Shown: in pieces, positions 44,731 to 54,689 of the stretch
Layout: each line of letters opens with the position of its first letter
How positions within the stretch are numbered: the first letter of the stretch is position 1
Assembly (NCBI GenBank): GCA_031272075.1
Contig: JAISUK010000047.1
Span: 25,524 to 89,523 of the forward strand
DNA from: Dysgonamonadaceae bacterium
GTDB taxonomy: Bacteria; Bacteroidota; Bacteroidia; Bacteroidales; Azobacteroidaceae
DNA: 64,000 nucleotides
Direction: 5' to 3'
Translations under genes and position numbers: made by a program
The notes under the pieces: model-generated
Told to the model about the DNA's origin: nothing
Database searches by the model: none
The model's input: the letters and a program-made list of their open reading frames with translations, nothing else

Positions 44731-45012
44731 ATGAAAGCAATAGAATTTTCAGCAGAATTGCAAAAAAGACTGGGTCTTTCCAAAAAGGAAACAGACCGAC
44801 TGATCAACGAAACGGTTGAAGTGATCACCGACCAACTTCAAAAAAACAATGTTGTAAGCTTGCACAACCTTGGTTATCTTGAAGTTAAAAAGAGAAATGA
44901 ACGACTGATGGTTAATCCGGTCACAGGCAAAAGATCGCTTGTCCCTCCCAAATTAATCGTCGGATTCAAAGCGTCTACTTCATTAAAAGAAAAAATTAAA
45001 GAACTCTCCTAA
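44731..45012 (+). CDS. HU-family DNA-binding protein
   Basis: A 93-residue nucleoid protein of the HU/IHF fold: MKAIEFSAELQKRLGLSKKE, VVSLHNLGYLEVKKRNERLM (the beta arm that holds DNA) and NPVTGKRSLVPPKLIVGFKA. It is a diverged form compared with the typical HU of 90 residues. It lies between rimO and a larger HU-like protein two bases downstream. The pair may form a heterodimer, which would bring DNA to the membrane; that is inference. Confidence 0.9.
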   Translation: MKAIEFSAELQKRLGLSKKETDRLINETVEVITDQLQKNNVVSLHNLGYLEVKKRNERLMVNPVTGKRSLVPPKLIVGFKASTSLKEKIKELS

Positions 45013-45014
45013 TC

Positions 45015-46046
45015 ATGAATCAAAAGATCAATTTTCAGGAATTAATTTCGCTTTTGACGGAGAAAGCAGGCATTAAGAGAAATGAGGCCGAAAACTTCCT
45101 TCGCGAATTTTTCAATATCGCCTTAGAATCCATCACAACTGACAGACTGTTGAGGATAAAAAATCTGGGCACATTCAAACTGGTGGATGTCGAAAGCCGC
45201 GAGAGTGTCAATATCAATACCGGCGAAAGAGTGATCATTCCAGCCCACAAAAAGCTCAGCTACAGTGCTGACGAGAATCTGAGCAAGATCATCAACGAAC
45301 CTTTTGCCATGTTTTCTACCGTTGACTTGGCACAGCAACCGACAACCCAAACAGAAGAAGTCGCCGAACCCGACGTTCCCGCAGAATCGACGATCGACGC
45401 CGAACCCGACGACAGTATCATCGCTCCCGAAGCAAGCGATACGACAACGGAAGAAATCTTTTCGTCATCGGACATGGCCGCTGCTGAGGTATATGAGACG
45501 GCAGACTACTCCGACTTCACCGGTAATTCCACGCTCAAAACGGTAATAATCGCGCTGGCCGTCCTGATCTTACTGGGTGTGGCGGGATATTTTGCTTTTC
45601 CGTACATCAAACATCTCCCCATTTTCAAACAGTTTTTCAATAAAATTGAACTCGAAGAAAAGGAAGTCGCCAAGATCTCGGCCAAAAACGACGACAAATC
45701 CGTAGCCCTGGCGCCGACGGCACAAGATTCGATTCGGGTTTCCGACACGCTGCAATCACAGCCTCCTGTGGCAAAACCTGCAACAACGACCGTCAAGGAA
45801 AGCCCGAAAGTCAAGAAATGGAAAATGAAATACGGCGAACGGTTGACGCTCATTGCACTGCGGGAATACGGCCACAAAGCGTTCTGGGTCTACCTGTATG
45901 AAGAGAATAAAAACATCATCGACGATCCGGGACTGGTGCCCGTCGGCCTGGAGATAGTCATTCCGCCGGCAAGTAAATACCAGATTGACAAAAACAATCC
46001 CGAATCCGTGAATAAAGCAAAAGCCATCGCTGCCAAATTGGAATAA
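45015..46046 (+). CDS. Membrane-anchored HU-LysM fusion protein
   Basis: A 343-residue protein with three parts. Residues 1-97 are HU/IHF-like (ALESITTDRLLRIKNLGTFK, then SVNINTGERVIIPAHKKLSY). Residues 100-170 are an acidic, low-complexity linker. Residues about 175-196 form a membrane helix (LKTVIIALAVLILLGVAGYF). Residues about 270-318 are a LysM-like domain (MKYGERLTLIALREYG, then YEENKNIIDDPGLVPVG, IVIPP). This topology would put the DNA-binding part in the cytoplasm and the peptidoglycan-binding part in the periplasm. I know related proteins only as HU-family annotations, so the bridging role is inferred. Confidence 0.82.
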   Translation: MNQKINFQELISLLTEKAGIKRNEAENFLREFFNIALESITTDRLLRIKNLGTFKLVDVESRESVNINTGERVIIPAHKKLSYSADENLSKIINEPFAMFSTVDLAQQPTTQTEEVAEPDVPAESTIDAEPDDSIIAPEASDTTTEEIFSSSDMAAAEVYETADYSDFTGNSTLKTVIIALAVLILLGVAGYFAFPYIKHLPIFKQFFNKIELEEKEVAKISAKNDDKSVALAPTAQDSIRVSDTLQSQPPVAKPATTTVKESPKVKKWKMKYGERLTLIALREYGHKAFWVYLYEENKNIIDDPGLVPVGLEIVIPPASKYQIDKNNPESVNKAKAIAAKLE

Positions 46047-46110
46047 TCATTTTAAATAAGGATTAATCATTTTTAACGCGATCAGCCTTTTAATAGCAGC
46101 ATAACCTTTC

Positions 46111-46118
46111 TACTTTTG
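46111..46118 (+). promoter_or_regulatory. Predicted -7 element of the bat operon promoter
   Basis: Reads TACTTTTG, followed by about 40 bases to the moxR ATG at 46159. The -33 region (CCTTTTAA) is only a partial match. Confidence 0.5.
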
Positions 46119-46158
46119 CAGTTGATTTTTTGAAATACATTAATAAAATATTCATTTT

Positions 46159-47154
46159 ATGAACCAAACAGTTGATATTCGTGAACTAAACGAGAAAATC
46201 GAAAGTAAAAGCGCATTCGTAAATATGATCACTCTGGGAATGGACCAGGTGATTGTCGGTCAAAAACACCTGGTCGAATCACTATTGATCGGTCTATTAT
46301 CCGACGGGCATATATTACTGGAAGGAGTTCCCGGATTGGCAAAAACATTAGCGATCAAAACCCTGGGGTCATTAATCGACGCCCAATACAGCCGGATTCA
46401 ATTCACTCCCGACTTACTGCCTGCCGATGTGATTGGAACAATGATTTACAGCCAGAAAACGGAAGAATTTCATGTGAAGCAAGGTCCGGTTTTTGCTAAT
46501 TTCGTGTTGGCGGATGAAATAAACAGGGCGCCGGCCAAGGTACAGAGCGCATTGCTCGAAGCCATGCAGGAACGGCAGGTGACCATCGGAGACAAGACCT
46601 ACGCGTTGCCCGAACCATTTTTGGTGATGGCGACCCAGAATCCGATTGAGCAGGAAGGCACCTATCCGCTTCCCGAAGCCCAAGTCGACCGTTTTATGCT
46701 GAAAGTGGTCATCAATTATCCCAAAAAAGAAGAAGAAAAGCTGATTATCCGTCAGAATATTTCCGGAGAAAAGACGCTGATCAAAGCCGTATTGAAGAAG
46801 AATGAAATCCTGGAAGCGCGGAAGATAGTCAGGGAAGTCTATCTGGATGAGAAAATCGAAAAATACATCGTCGACATTATTTTCTCAACCCGTTTTCCGC
46901 AAGAGCACGGCCTGCCCGACTTGCAAAACATGATTTCTTTCGGCGCATCGCCACGAGCCTCGATCAATCTGGCGTTGGCGGCCAGGGCTTATGCTTTCAT
47001 CAAACGCAGAGGCTATGTGATTCCGGAAGACATCCGCGCCGTATGCCACGACGTGATGCGCCACCGCATCGGATTGAGCTATGAAGCGGAAGCGAATAAT
47101 CTGACTCCAGAAGAAATTATTACTGAAATATTGAATAAAGTCGAAGTGCCGTAA
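46159..47154 (+). CDS. MoxR-family AAA+ ATPase
   Basis: Chaperone-like ATPase (331 residues) that in these operons helps mature the VWA-domain Bat proteins. Walker A GVPGLAKT at 56-63, Walker B LADEINRAP around 117-125, ATQNPIEQEGTYPLPEAQ as the sensor region, and DIRAVCHDVMRHRIGLSYEA at the C-terminal lid. First gene of the bat operon, with the DUF58 gene 65 bases downstream. Confidence 0.95.
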   Translation: MNQTVDIRELNEKIESKSAFVNMITLGMDQVIVGQKHLVESLLIGLLSDGHILLEGVPGLAKTLAIKTLGSLIDAQYSRIQFTPDLLPADVIGTMIYSQKTEEFHVKQGPVFANFVLADEINRAPAKVQSALLEAMQERQVTIGDKTYALPEPFLVMATQNPIEQEGTYPLPEAQVDRFMLKVVINYPKKEEEKLIIRQNISGEKTLIKAVLKKNEILEARKIVREVYLDEKIEKYIVDIIFSTRFPQEHGLPDLQNMISFGASPRASINLALAARAYAFIKRRGYVIPEDIRAVCHDVMRHRIGLSYEAEANNLTPEEIITEILNKVEVP

Positions 47155-47219
47155 TCGTGTCTTCATTCATTACCAAGCGCTGAGATATTTCTTAATTTTA
47201 GTTTTTAATTTACAATCTA

Positions 47220-48089
47220 GTGGAAACAAACGAACTCCTCAAAAAAGTACGACAAATTGAAATCAAAACCCGCGGATTGTCCAGGAACATTTTCGCAGGA
47301 CAATACCATTCGGCTTTCAAAGGCCGGGGGATGGCTTTTTCCGAAGTGCGGGAATATGAATACGGAGACGACATCCGAGATATCGACTGGAATGTCACCG
47401 CCCGCTATTCACGACCATACATCAAAGTGTTTGAAGAAGAACGGGAGTTGACGGTAATGCTGCTGATCGACGTTTCGGGCAGCCGCGATTTCGGTACTTT
47501 CGAGCTGATGAAGAAAGACATGATTACCGAGATTGCTGCCACGCTGGCGTTTTCTGCAATTCAAAACAACGATAAAATCGGTGTCATCTTTTTCTCAGAC
47601 AAAATTGAGAAATTTATCCCGCCGCAAAAAGGGAAAAGACATATATTATATATCATCCGTGAACTGATCGACTTCCAACCGGCAGAATCGCAGACCGACA
47701 TCGGTCAAGTGCTCAAATACCTGACCAATGCGTTAAAAAAACGCTGTACCGCTTTTGTCATCTCCGACTATATCGACGACAAAAATTATCAGCATGCGCT
47801 GACAATCGCCAATCGGAAACACGATGTGGTGGCCATACAGGTATATGACGAACGCGAAACGGAACTCCCTTCCATCGGACTCATGAAGATCAAAGATGCC
47901 GAAACGCAGGAAGAAAAATGGATCGATACTTCTTCCGGCAAACTTCGGGAGGCATACCGCCTGTGGTGGGAAAATCGACAGACGGAGATGAACAATTCTT
48001 TCAAACGCAGTCGTGTGGATGCCGTTTCCATCCGTACGGACGAAGATTACGTGAAGACTTTGATTGCCCTTTTTAATAAACGCAGTTAA
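47220..48089 (+). CDS. DUF58 domain protein of the bat operon (GTG start)
   Basis: A 289-residue cytoplasmic protein with the DUF58 signature YEYGDDIRDIDWNVTARYS near 50-68 followed by LMLLIDVSGSRDFGTF-like VWA elements (the D-x-S-G-S ion site near 81-85). DUF58 proteins accompany MoxR and VWA proteins. The start is GTG 47220 because the frame has no ATG before residues needed by the domain. It precedes the BatD-like gene by five bases. Confidence 0.92.
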   Translation: METNELLKKVRQIEIKTRGLSRNIFAGQYHSAFKGRGMAFSEVREYEYGDDIRDIDWNVTARYSRPYIKVFEEERELTVMLLIDVSGSRDFGTFELMKKDMITEIAATLAFSAIQNNDKIGVIFFSDKIEKFIPPQKGKRHILYIIRELIDFQPAESQTDIGQVLKYLTNALKKRCTAFVISDYIDDKNYQHALTIANRKHDVVAIQVYDERETELPSIGLMKIKDAETQEEKWIDTSSGKLREAYRLWWENRQTEMNNSFKRSRVDAVSIRTDEDYVKTLIALFNKRS

Positions 48090-48094
48090 TAACA

Positions 48095-49108
48095 ATGAAC
48101 CAACTTAAACGGAAAATAATTATAGCATTTACTGTTTGTTTATTCGTTTGCTCGACAACAAGTTTCGGACAACAGGTTGTGGTGAAAGCTTCCATCGATT
48201 CTACCTCGCTGCTGATCGGTCAGCAAACGTTGATCAAACTGGAAATCGCCGCCGACAAAGACAATCATCTGCAGTTGCCTGTCTTTTCCGATACCATCAT
48301 CACCGGGATTGAAGTGCTTCAGACTTTGAAACCCGACACCACCGATATAGGCAACAACCGTATACAGATCAAACAAAACTACCTGATCACTTCTTTTGAT
48401 TCGGCATTGTATCTGCTGCCCCCCTTCGAAGTCATCAGCGGGACGGATACCGCTTATTCCAATACCTTGGGATTGAAAGTCATTACCTTGCCCGTAGATA
48501 CCGAATCGGAACAGTTCTTCGACATCAAAAATGTGATTCAGCCCAAGTTTGTTTTCGCCGACTACCTGGGCATCATTCTACTGATACTGGGCGTCCTGTT
48601 GCTGGCAGCAGCCGGCTGGTACTTCTACAAACGCTGGAAGGATCAGAAATCATTGATCCCTTTCAAAAAGTCGGAACCGCCTTTGCCGCCGCATATCAAA
48701 GCCATCAGCGAATTAGACCGCATCAAAGCGCAAAAATTGTGGCAACAAGGCCGAATCAAAGAATACCATTCTTTGGTCACAGATGCGATCCGGACCTACC
48801 TCGAAGACCGTTTCGACATCTTTGCGATGGAAATGACTTCCGGCGAAATTCTCGGAAAGACGATGCACTTATTCGACGACGGATCAGCATACGACAACCT
48901 GAAACAGATGCTGCAACTGGCCGATTTCGTGAAATTTGCAAAATACAAACCGCTTCCCGACGAGAACGAACTGAGTCTGATGAACGCCTATTTGTTTGTA
49001 AATCGGACGAAAATTGAAGAACAATTGCCTGTGGCACCGCCCGACGACGACAATGCGGAGGAAAACTCCGAAAAGACGATTGCTAACAATACAGAAAAAA
49101 ACAGTTAA
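48095..49108 (+). CDS. Bat-operon membrane protein with BatD-like N-terminus (DUF4381-like)
   Basis: A 337-residue protein with a signal peptide (MNQLKRKIIIAFTVCLFVCS), a periplasmic beta-rich domain similar to the BatD start (VVVKASIDSTSLLIGQQTLI), one membrane helix around residues 152-174 (YLGIILLILGVLLLAAAGWY), and a cytoplasmic helical tail (RTYLEDRFDIFAMEMTSGEI) resembling DUF4381 or BatD C-termini. Role unknown but it belongs to the aerotolerance complex by position between DUF58 and batA. Three bases separate it from batA. Confidence 0.83.
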   Translation: MNQLKRKIIIAFTVCLFVCSTTSFGQQVVVKASIDSTSLLIGQQTLIKLEIAADKDNHLQLPVFSDTIITGIEVLQTLKPDTTDIGNNRIQIKQNYLITSFDSALYLLPPFEVISGTDTAYSNTLGLKVITLPVDTESEQFFDIKNVIQPKFVFADYLGIILLILGVLLLAAAGWYFYKRWKDQKSLIPFKKSEPPLPPHIKAISELDRIKAQKLWQQGRIKEYHSLVTDAIRTYLEDRFDIFAMEMTSGEILGKTMHLFDDGSAYDNLKQMLQLADFVKFAKYKPLPDENELSLMNAYLFVNRTKIEEQLPVAPPDDDNAEENSEKTIANNTEKNS

Positions 49109-49110
49109 TA

Positions 49111-50091
49111 ATGATATTCGCTCATCCCTATTATTTTCTACTCTTACTGCTGCTCATCCCGTTGATAGGATGGTATATCTGGAAACAGCGCAAATCGCAG
49201 GCAAGTATGCAAATAGCATCTTCGGATGGATTCAAAGGCGCACCCACCAGCTACAAAGTCTATCTGCGGCACCTCCCGTTCGTGTTGCGCCTCATCGCTC
49301 TCACGATGGTCGTGGTCGTACTGGCCAGACCACAGTCGACAAACAGTTGGGAAAACTCCGTCACCGAAGGAATAGATATCATGTTGACATTGGACATCTC
49401 TTCCTCCATGCTGGCGGAAGACCTGAAACCGAATCGACTGGAAGCCGCCAAGGATGTTGCCGCCGCTTTCATTGCCGGAAGGCCTACCGACAATATCGGG
49501 CTGGTGGTTTTTTCCGGAGAAAGTTTTACGCAATGCCCGCTGACTACCGATCATGCGATTTTGCAAAACCTCCTGAAAGACATCAAATGCGGAATGATTG
49601 AAGACGGGACGGCGATCGGTCACGGTCTGGCGACTTCCGTCAGTCGGTTGAAAGACAGTCAGGCGAAATCGAAAGTGATCATCCTGCTGACCGACGGCAC
49701 CAACAATCGCGGTGAAATAGCGCCGGTTACGGCAGCGGAGATCGCGCAGACTTTCGGGATCCGCACTTACACCATCGCGGTCGGCACCATCGGCGAAGCG
49801 CCCTACCCCAGCCCTTACAGGCCCGGGGGGTACATCAATATTCCTGTCGAAATCGACGAAAAGACCTTGACCCAGATCGCACAAATCACCGGAGGTCAGT
49901 ATTTTCGCGCAACGAATACGAAGGCGTTGAAAGGCATCTACGATGAGATCGACCAAATGGAGAAAACAAAAATCAGCGTCCAGACTTACAACAAAAAAAC
50001 CGAAGAGTTTATGCTGTTTGCCCTGATCGGACTGCTGGCGCTCTTGCTGGAGGCATTGTTGCGATACACATTGCTCCGAAATATCCCTTAG
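49111..50091 (+). CDS. batA: BatA, VWA-domain aerotolerance protein
   Basis: A 326-residue membrane protein: two N-terminal helices (about 6-24 and 55-73), a VWA domain with the metal site DISSS at 95-99, TDGTNNRGE as a later metal loop, and a C-terminal helix (MLFALIGLLALLLEALLR). The LARP motif just after helix 2 (LARPQS) is typical of BatA and BatB. Bat proteins are linked to oxygen tolerance in Bacteroides. Part of an uninterrupted operon. Confidence 0.94.
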   Translation: MIFAHPYYFLLLLLLIPLIGWYIWKQRKSQASMQIASSDGFKGAPTSYKVYLRHLPFVLRLIALTMVVVVLARPQSTNSWENSVTEGIDIMLTLDISSSMLAEDLKPNRLEAAKDVAAAFIAGRPTDNIGLVVFSGESFTQCPLTTDHAILQNLLKDIKCGMIEDGTAIGHGLATSVSRLKDSQAKSKVIILLTDGTNNRGEIAPVTAAEIAQTFGIRTYTIAVGTIGEAPYPSPYRPGGYINIPVEIDEKTLTQIAQITGGQYFRATNTKALKGIYDEIDQMEKTKISVQTYNKKTEEFMLFALIGLLALLLEALLRYTLLRNIP

Positions 50092-50137
50092 AGGTATGAA
50101 TAACAAACAACGATTCAATCATCATTAATAATATACT

Positions 50138-51160
50138 ATGTTTAGATTTGAACATCCGCATGCTTTGCTTTTATTATTAATTCTGCCGGTTCTGCTGGCA
50201 CTTTTCATCCTGTCTATGTCGCTCAAAAAAAGAGCGCTGAAGCGGTTTGGACATCTGCCGACAATCCTTCAGTTGATGCCGGAGGTCTCTACTAAAAAAC
50301 AATATTACAAATTTTGGATGATTTTCCTGTGCGTACTGCTGTTTGTACTGATTTTAGCCAGGCCGCAATTCGGTTCCAAATTGGAGATTGTAAAAAAACA
50401 GGGGATCGAAGTCATGGTTTGCCTGGATGTCTCTAACTCCATGCTGTCGAACGATATTGCCCCGACTCGACTGGATAAATCCAAACAAATACTGTCGAAA
50501 CTGGTTGATAACCTGCACGATGACAAAATCGGACTGATCGTGTTTGCGGGTGACGCGTACATCCAGTTGCCGATTACCTCCGACTATGTCTCGGCCAAAA
50601 TGTTCCTCTCATCCATCAATCCGACAATGGTGCCGGTGCAAGGAACGGCAATCGGCGCGGCAATCAACCTGGCAACACGCTCTTTCACTCCTTCCGAGTC
50701 CAGCGAAAAAACAATCGTGCTGATTACCGACGGCGAAAATCATGAAGACGACGCCCTGGGCGCCGTGAAAAGCGCAACGGAAAAAAATATCAAAGTCAAC
50801 GTATTGGGAATCGGTAGCACACAAGGCGCTCCTATCCCTATCAACGGCAGTTCAAACACCTTCCTGAAAGACAGTCAGGGAAATGTTGTCATCACTCAAC
50901 TGAATGAGCAAATGTGTCAGGAAATCGCTTCTACCGGCAATGGGATGTATGCACATGCCGACAATACGAATACGGCACTCAAAGCGCTTCAAAATGAGAT
51001 AGATAAAATGAAAAAATCGGACATAGAAAGTAAAACCTATTCCGATTACGATGAGCAATATCCGATATTGGCATGGATCTTGTTATTTATATTGGTGTTG
51101 GAATTTTTTGTTTTGGATCGTAAAAACAGACTATTCCGTAAAATTAAATTGTTTTCTTAA
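50138..51160 (+). CDS. batB: BatB, VWA-domain aerotolerance protein
   Basis: A 340-residue protein with the same layout as BatA: helices at 8-27 and about 58-74, LILARPQFGS, the VWA metal site DVSNS at 97-101, ITDGENHEDDALGA, and a C-terminal helix (ILAWILLFILVLEFFVL). BatA and BatB are related paralogues; this one has the more acidic loop before its last helix. It is followed by three 21-base repeats that run into batC. Confidence 0.94.
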   Translation: MFRFEHPHALLLLLILPVLLALFILSMSLKKRALKRFGHLPTILQLMPEVSTKKQYYKFWMIFLCVLLFVLILARPQFGSKLEIVKKQGIEVMVCLDVSNSMLSNDIAPTRLDKSKQILSKLVDNLHDDKIGLIVFAGDAYIQLPITSDYVSAKMFLSSINPTMVPVQGTAIGAAINLATRSFTPSESSEKTIVLITDGENHEDDALGAVKSATEKNIKVNVLGIGSTQGAPIPINGSSNTFLKDSQGNVVITQLNEQMCQEIASTGNGMYAHADNTNTALKALQNEIDKMKKSDIESKTYSDYDEQYPILAWILLFILVLEFFVLDRKNRLFRKIKLFS

Positions 51161-51218
51161 ATAGATATTATTTATAATATTATAGAATTTATTTATAATG
51201 TAATAGAAATTATTTATT

Positions 51219-51223
<5 letters not shown>
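51161..51223 (+). repeat. Three tandem 21-base repeats forming the batB-batC spacer
   Basis: Copies at 51161-51181, 51182-51202 and 51203-51223, each starting ATAGA and containing ATTTATAAT or a close variant. They begin at the base after the batB stop. The last copy supplies the batC ATG (51219-51221); the second has AATGTAA, a start followed directly by a stop, at the matching place. Confidence 0.8.
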
Positions 51224-51935
<712 letters not shown>

Positions 51936-51955
51936 ACAACAAAACAAGTGCGCTT

Positions 51956-53770
51956 ATGAAACAACTGTTCTTCCTGTTGTTTTTATTCACGGGGACGTCC
52001 GTCGTGTTGGCTGAGGACGTGACTTTCAAAGCGACGGTTACTTCCAGTTCGGTGGTTGTCGGGCAACAATTCCGGCTCACTTATACCGTCACCAACGAGG
52101 AAGGGAAAGATTTTCGGCTGCCCGAGATCACTGATTTCGAGCTGCTGTTCGGGCCGACAAAAGGCCGTTCGGCAAGCACCATCCTCAGCAATAATCAGTT
52201 GGTGAATGAGGTTTCCTATTCCTACACTTACGTGCTGTTGGCAAACAAAGAAGGCACTTTCACCATTCCGCCGGCCACCATCAAGATAGGAAACAGTGAA
52301 TACAAATCCAATAGCCTGACAATAAAAGTATTGCCTAACAATGATGCAAACGACAAAGCCGTCAAGGAAGCGGCTTCCGGCAGCACCAGCATCAGCGACG
52401 AAGGGATTTTTATCCGTATGCATGTCTCCAAAAACTCGGTTTATGCCAACGAAGGACTCCTGGTCACTTTCAAACTGTATTCGTTGTACGATGTGCGCGG
52501 ACTGGAAAATTATAAATTCCCTGAATTTGAAGGCTTTGTAGCGCAAGAAATCGAACTGCCGCAAAACAGCCAGTGGGATCTGGAATCCTACAATGGACGC
52601 ACCTACCGGACGGTGGTCTTGAAACAGACCGTGCTTTATCCGATTCGCGCAGGGAAAATCACCATCCCTTCGGGCCATCTGGACGCGGTAATCCAGGTGC
52701 GTTCCAAGCAACAGATCCGAAGCATTTTTGACGATTTCTTCGATTCGTATGTTCCGGTGAAAAAGACATTGAAGACTGCCGCCGCCACCATCGACGTCAA
52801 AGCGTTGCCATCGGAAAAACCGGCCGCTTTCAACGGAGCGGTGGGCGACTATACCATGACATCCAAAATCAATTCAACAAACGTCAAAACCAATGAATCC
52901 ATCACGATCAAGCTAACGATCTCCGGAAACGGGAACATCAAAATGATAAAAAATCCGGAAATCACGTTCCCGAACGATTTTGACGTCTTCGATCCGAAAG
53001 TGACCGACAACATCAAAGTTTCGGCAAGCGGCGTATCGGGCACCAAAACCATCGAATACTACGCCATTCCGCGTTATGCCGGAGATTTTACCGTCCCGAA
53101 AGCCGAATTTTCTTATTTCGATGTCAAATCCGGCGCTTATAAAACATTGGCTACGGAAGAGTACCAACTTCACATTGAACCGGGAGCGGAAGGCACTTCC
53201 GCAGCACCTGCGGTGTTCAATGCTACCAACAAAGAAGCGTTGAAGTTTGTCGGTCAAGACATTCATTACATCAAAACGAAACACATCTCCTACAATTCGA
53301 ATAAACAATTTTTCTTCGGAACATTACCATATTGGCTTTGCTATATCATTCCTGCGCTCTTGTTTATCATTTTCTTTATCATCTACCGCAAACAGGCGGC
53401 AGAGAATGCCAATATTGCGCTTGTACGGACAAAAAAAGCAAACAAAGTCGCTTCCAAACGATTGAAACTTGCCGGAAAATTGTTGAAAGAAAACAAGAAA
53501 GAAGCATTTTACGACGAAGTCCTGAAAGCCGTCTGGGGATACTTGAGTGATAAATTGAATATTCCGGTATCTTCGCTGACGAAAGATACGGTTGAAGCCG
53601 AACTCGACAAATACGGGGCAGGCAAAGACCTGATTACGCAATTCATGGATATTCTGAACACCTGCGAATTTGCGCGGTATGCTCCTGCGCAAGATTCGCA
53701 CGAAATGGATCAATTGTATGAATTGACACTGCAAGCCATTGACAAGATGGAAAATACGATTAAAAAATAA
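51956..53770 (+). CDS. batD: BatD, oxygen tolerance protein
   Basis: A 604-residue envelope protein from the start MKQLFFLLFLFTGTSVVLAED, whose signal peptide supports this ATG. An earlier ATG at 51929 overlaps the batC stop and may also be used. Beta-sandwich repeats follow (VVVGQQFRLTYTVTNEEGKD; NSVYANEGLLVTFKLYSLYD; NETITI-like repeats), then a membrane helix around 466-487 (WLCYIIPALLFIIFFIIY) and a helical cytoplasmic tail. It has the standard length for BatD. Confidence 0.93.
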   Translation: MKQLFFLLFLFTGTSVVLAEDVTFKATVTSSSVVVGQQFRLTYTVTNEEGKDFRLPEITDFELLFGPTKGRSASTILSNNQLVNEVSYSYTYVLLANKEGTFTIPPATIKIGNSEYKSNSLTIKVLPNNDANDKAVKEAASGSTSISDEGIFIRMHVSKNSVYANEGLLVTFKLYSLYDVRGLENYKFPEFEGFVAQEIELPQNSQWDLESYNGRTYRTVVLKQTVLYPIRAGKITIPSGHLDAVIQVRSKQQIRSIFDDFFDSYVPVKKTLKTAAATIDVKALPSEKPAAFNGAVGDYTMTSKINSTNVKTNESITIKLTISGNGNIKMIKNPEITFPNDFDVFDPKVTDNIKVSASGVSGTKTIEYYAIPRYAGDFTVPKAEFSYFDVKSGAYKTLATEEYQLHIEPGAEGTSAAPAVFNATNKEALKFVGQDIHYIKTKHISYNSNKQFFFGTLPYWLCYIIPALLFIIFFIIYRKQAAENANIALVRTKKANKVASKRLKLAGKLLKENKKEAFYDEVLKAVWGYLSDKLNIPVSSLTKDTVEAELDKYGAGKDLITQFMDILNTCEFARYAPAQDSHEMDQLYELTLQAIDKMENTIKK

Positions 53771-53788
53771 CAAAATAGGATTCAACCC

Positions 53789-54535
53789 ATGAAGAAGTTA
53801 TTATTTCTTTTACTCATCCCTGCCGTATGCTTCCACCTGCATGCCCAAAACACGCCGGAGGACGCTGCCAATGCTTATGCGGGAAAAGAATACAGCAAAG
53901 CGGCGGAAATCTATGAGCAACTCCTGAAAACCAACGGCGAATCGGCCGAAATCTACTATAACATAGGAAATTGCTATGCCAAACTCAACAAAACGGCATC
54001 GGCTATTTTGAACTACGAACGCGCCTTGCTGCTTGCTCCCGGCGACCCCGATATCCGCTACAACCTGGAGTATACCTACTCCAAAACCGTAGATAAGATA
54101 GAATCTGTCGGCGATTTCTTTCTCGTCGACTGGTGGCACGCGTTTCAAAATCTATTGACCACCAACCAATGGAGCCGGTTCGCAATCACTTGCTTCCTGC
54201 TGTTCATCGGCTGTCTGTTTCTGTTCTTTTTCTCCAGAAAGATTTTTCTCAAAAAATCGGGTGCTTACTTCGGCATGGGATTGCTGGCGCTGATCATCGT
54301 GGCAAATAGTTTTGCGTATAATCAGAAAAAGAAATTAACTCACCGCAATTCCGCCATTGTCTTCGCAGCTACGGTGACGATCAAAAGTTCTCCCGACAAC
54401 AGCGGCACCGACTTGTTTGTCCTGCACGAAGGCACAAAAGTCATCATCAAAAGCAAATTGGGCAACTGGAACGAGATTGAGATCGCCGACGGCAATGTCG
54501 GTTGGATCAAAAGCGAAGATATTGTCGTGATCTGA
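53789..54535 (+). CDS. batE: BatE, TPR-SH3 protein
   Basis: A 248-residue protein: signal peptide (MKKLLFLLLIPAVCFHLHAQ), TPR motifs (AAEIYEQLLKTNGESAEIYY; ASAILNYERALLLAPGDPDI), two membrane helices (about 131-148 and 158-174), and a C-terminal bacterial SH3-like domain (HEGTKVIIKSKLGNWNEIEI followed by VGWIKSEDI). This is the BatE arrangement. It is the last gene of the operon. No U-tract hairpin is found behind it; a palindrome at 54586 lacks a T-run. Confidence 0.92.
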   Translation: MKKLLFLLLIPAVCFHLHAQNTPEDAANAYAGKEYSKAAEIYEQLLKTNGESAEIYYNIGNCYAKLNKTASAILNYERALLLAPGDPDIRYNLEYTYSKTVDKIESVGDFFLVDWWHAFQNLLTTNQWSRFAITCFLLFIGCLFLFFFSRKIFLKKSGAYFGMGLLALIIVANSFAYNQKKKLTHRNSAIVFAATVTIKSSPDNSGTDLFVLHEGTKVIIKSKLGNWNEIEIADGNVGWIKSEDIVVI

Positions 54536-54585
54536 TCGGGGCATTGGTTTTCACGGTTCCTTAACAATCCTCACAGGTCATGCTC

Positions 54586-54620
54586 TAAACCTGACAGGTC
54601 TTGAAGACCTGTTAGGTTTA
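54586..54620. repeat. 17-bp inverted repeat (AGGTCTT palindrome)
   Basis: Arms TAAACCTGACAGGTCTT (54586-54602) and AAGACCTGTTAGGTTTA (54604-54620) are complementary except one mismatch, with a single-base loop. There is no U-tract, so it does not look like an ordinary terminator. Similar ACCTG/CAGGT palindromes are dispersed in Bacteroidota genomes (my recollection). It lies between batE and the promoter of the second SusC gene. Confidence 0.75.
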
Positions 54621-54657
54621 ATCCACTTCCCAGTGTAGCCATCCTAAATTCGCTGTC

Positions 54658-54689
54658 TTTGGAGTATTGAAAAAAAATACGTACCTTTG
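54658..54689 (+). promoter_or_regulatory. Second SusC promoter (-33 TTTG, -7 TACCTTTG)
   Basis: TTTG at 54658-54661 and TACCTTTG at 54682-54689, 20 bases apart, a full match. The transcript would start near 54696, leaving a leader of about 133 bases that contains a 31-codon ORF (54721-54816) ending 12 bases before the SusC ATG. Confidence 0.75.

Noticed and set aside
54586..54620. Palindrome as the terminator of the bat operon
   Set aside because: No T-run follows either arm, unlike the clear terminators at 14161 and 42391.
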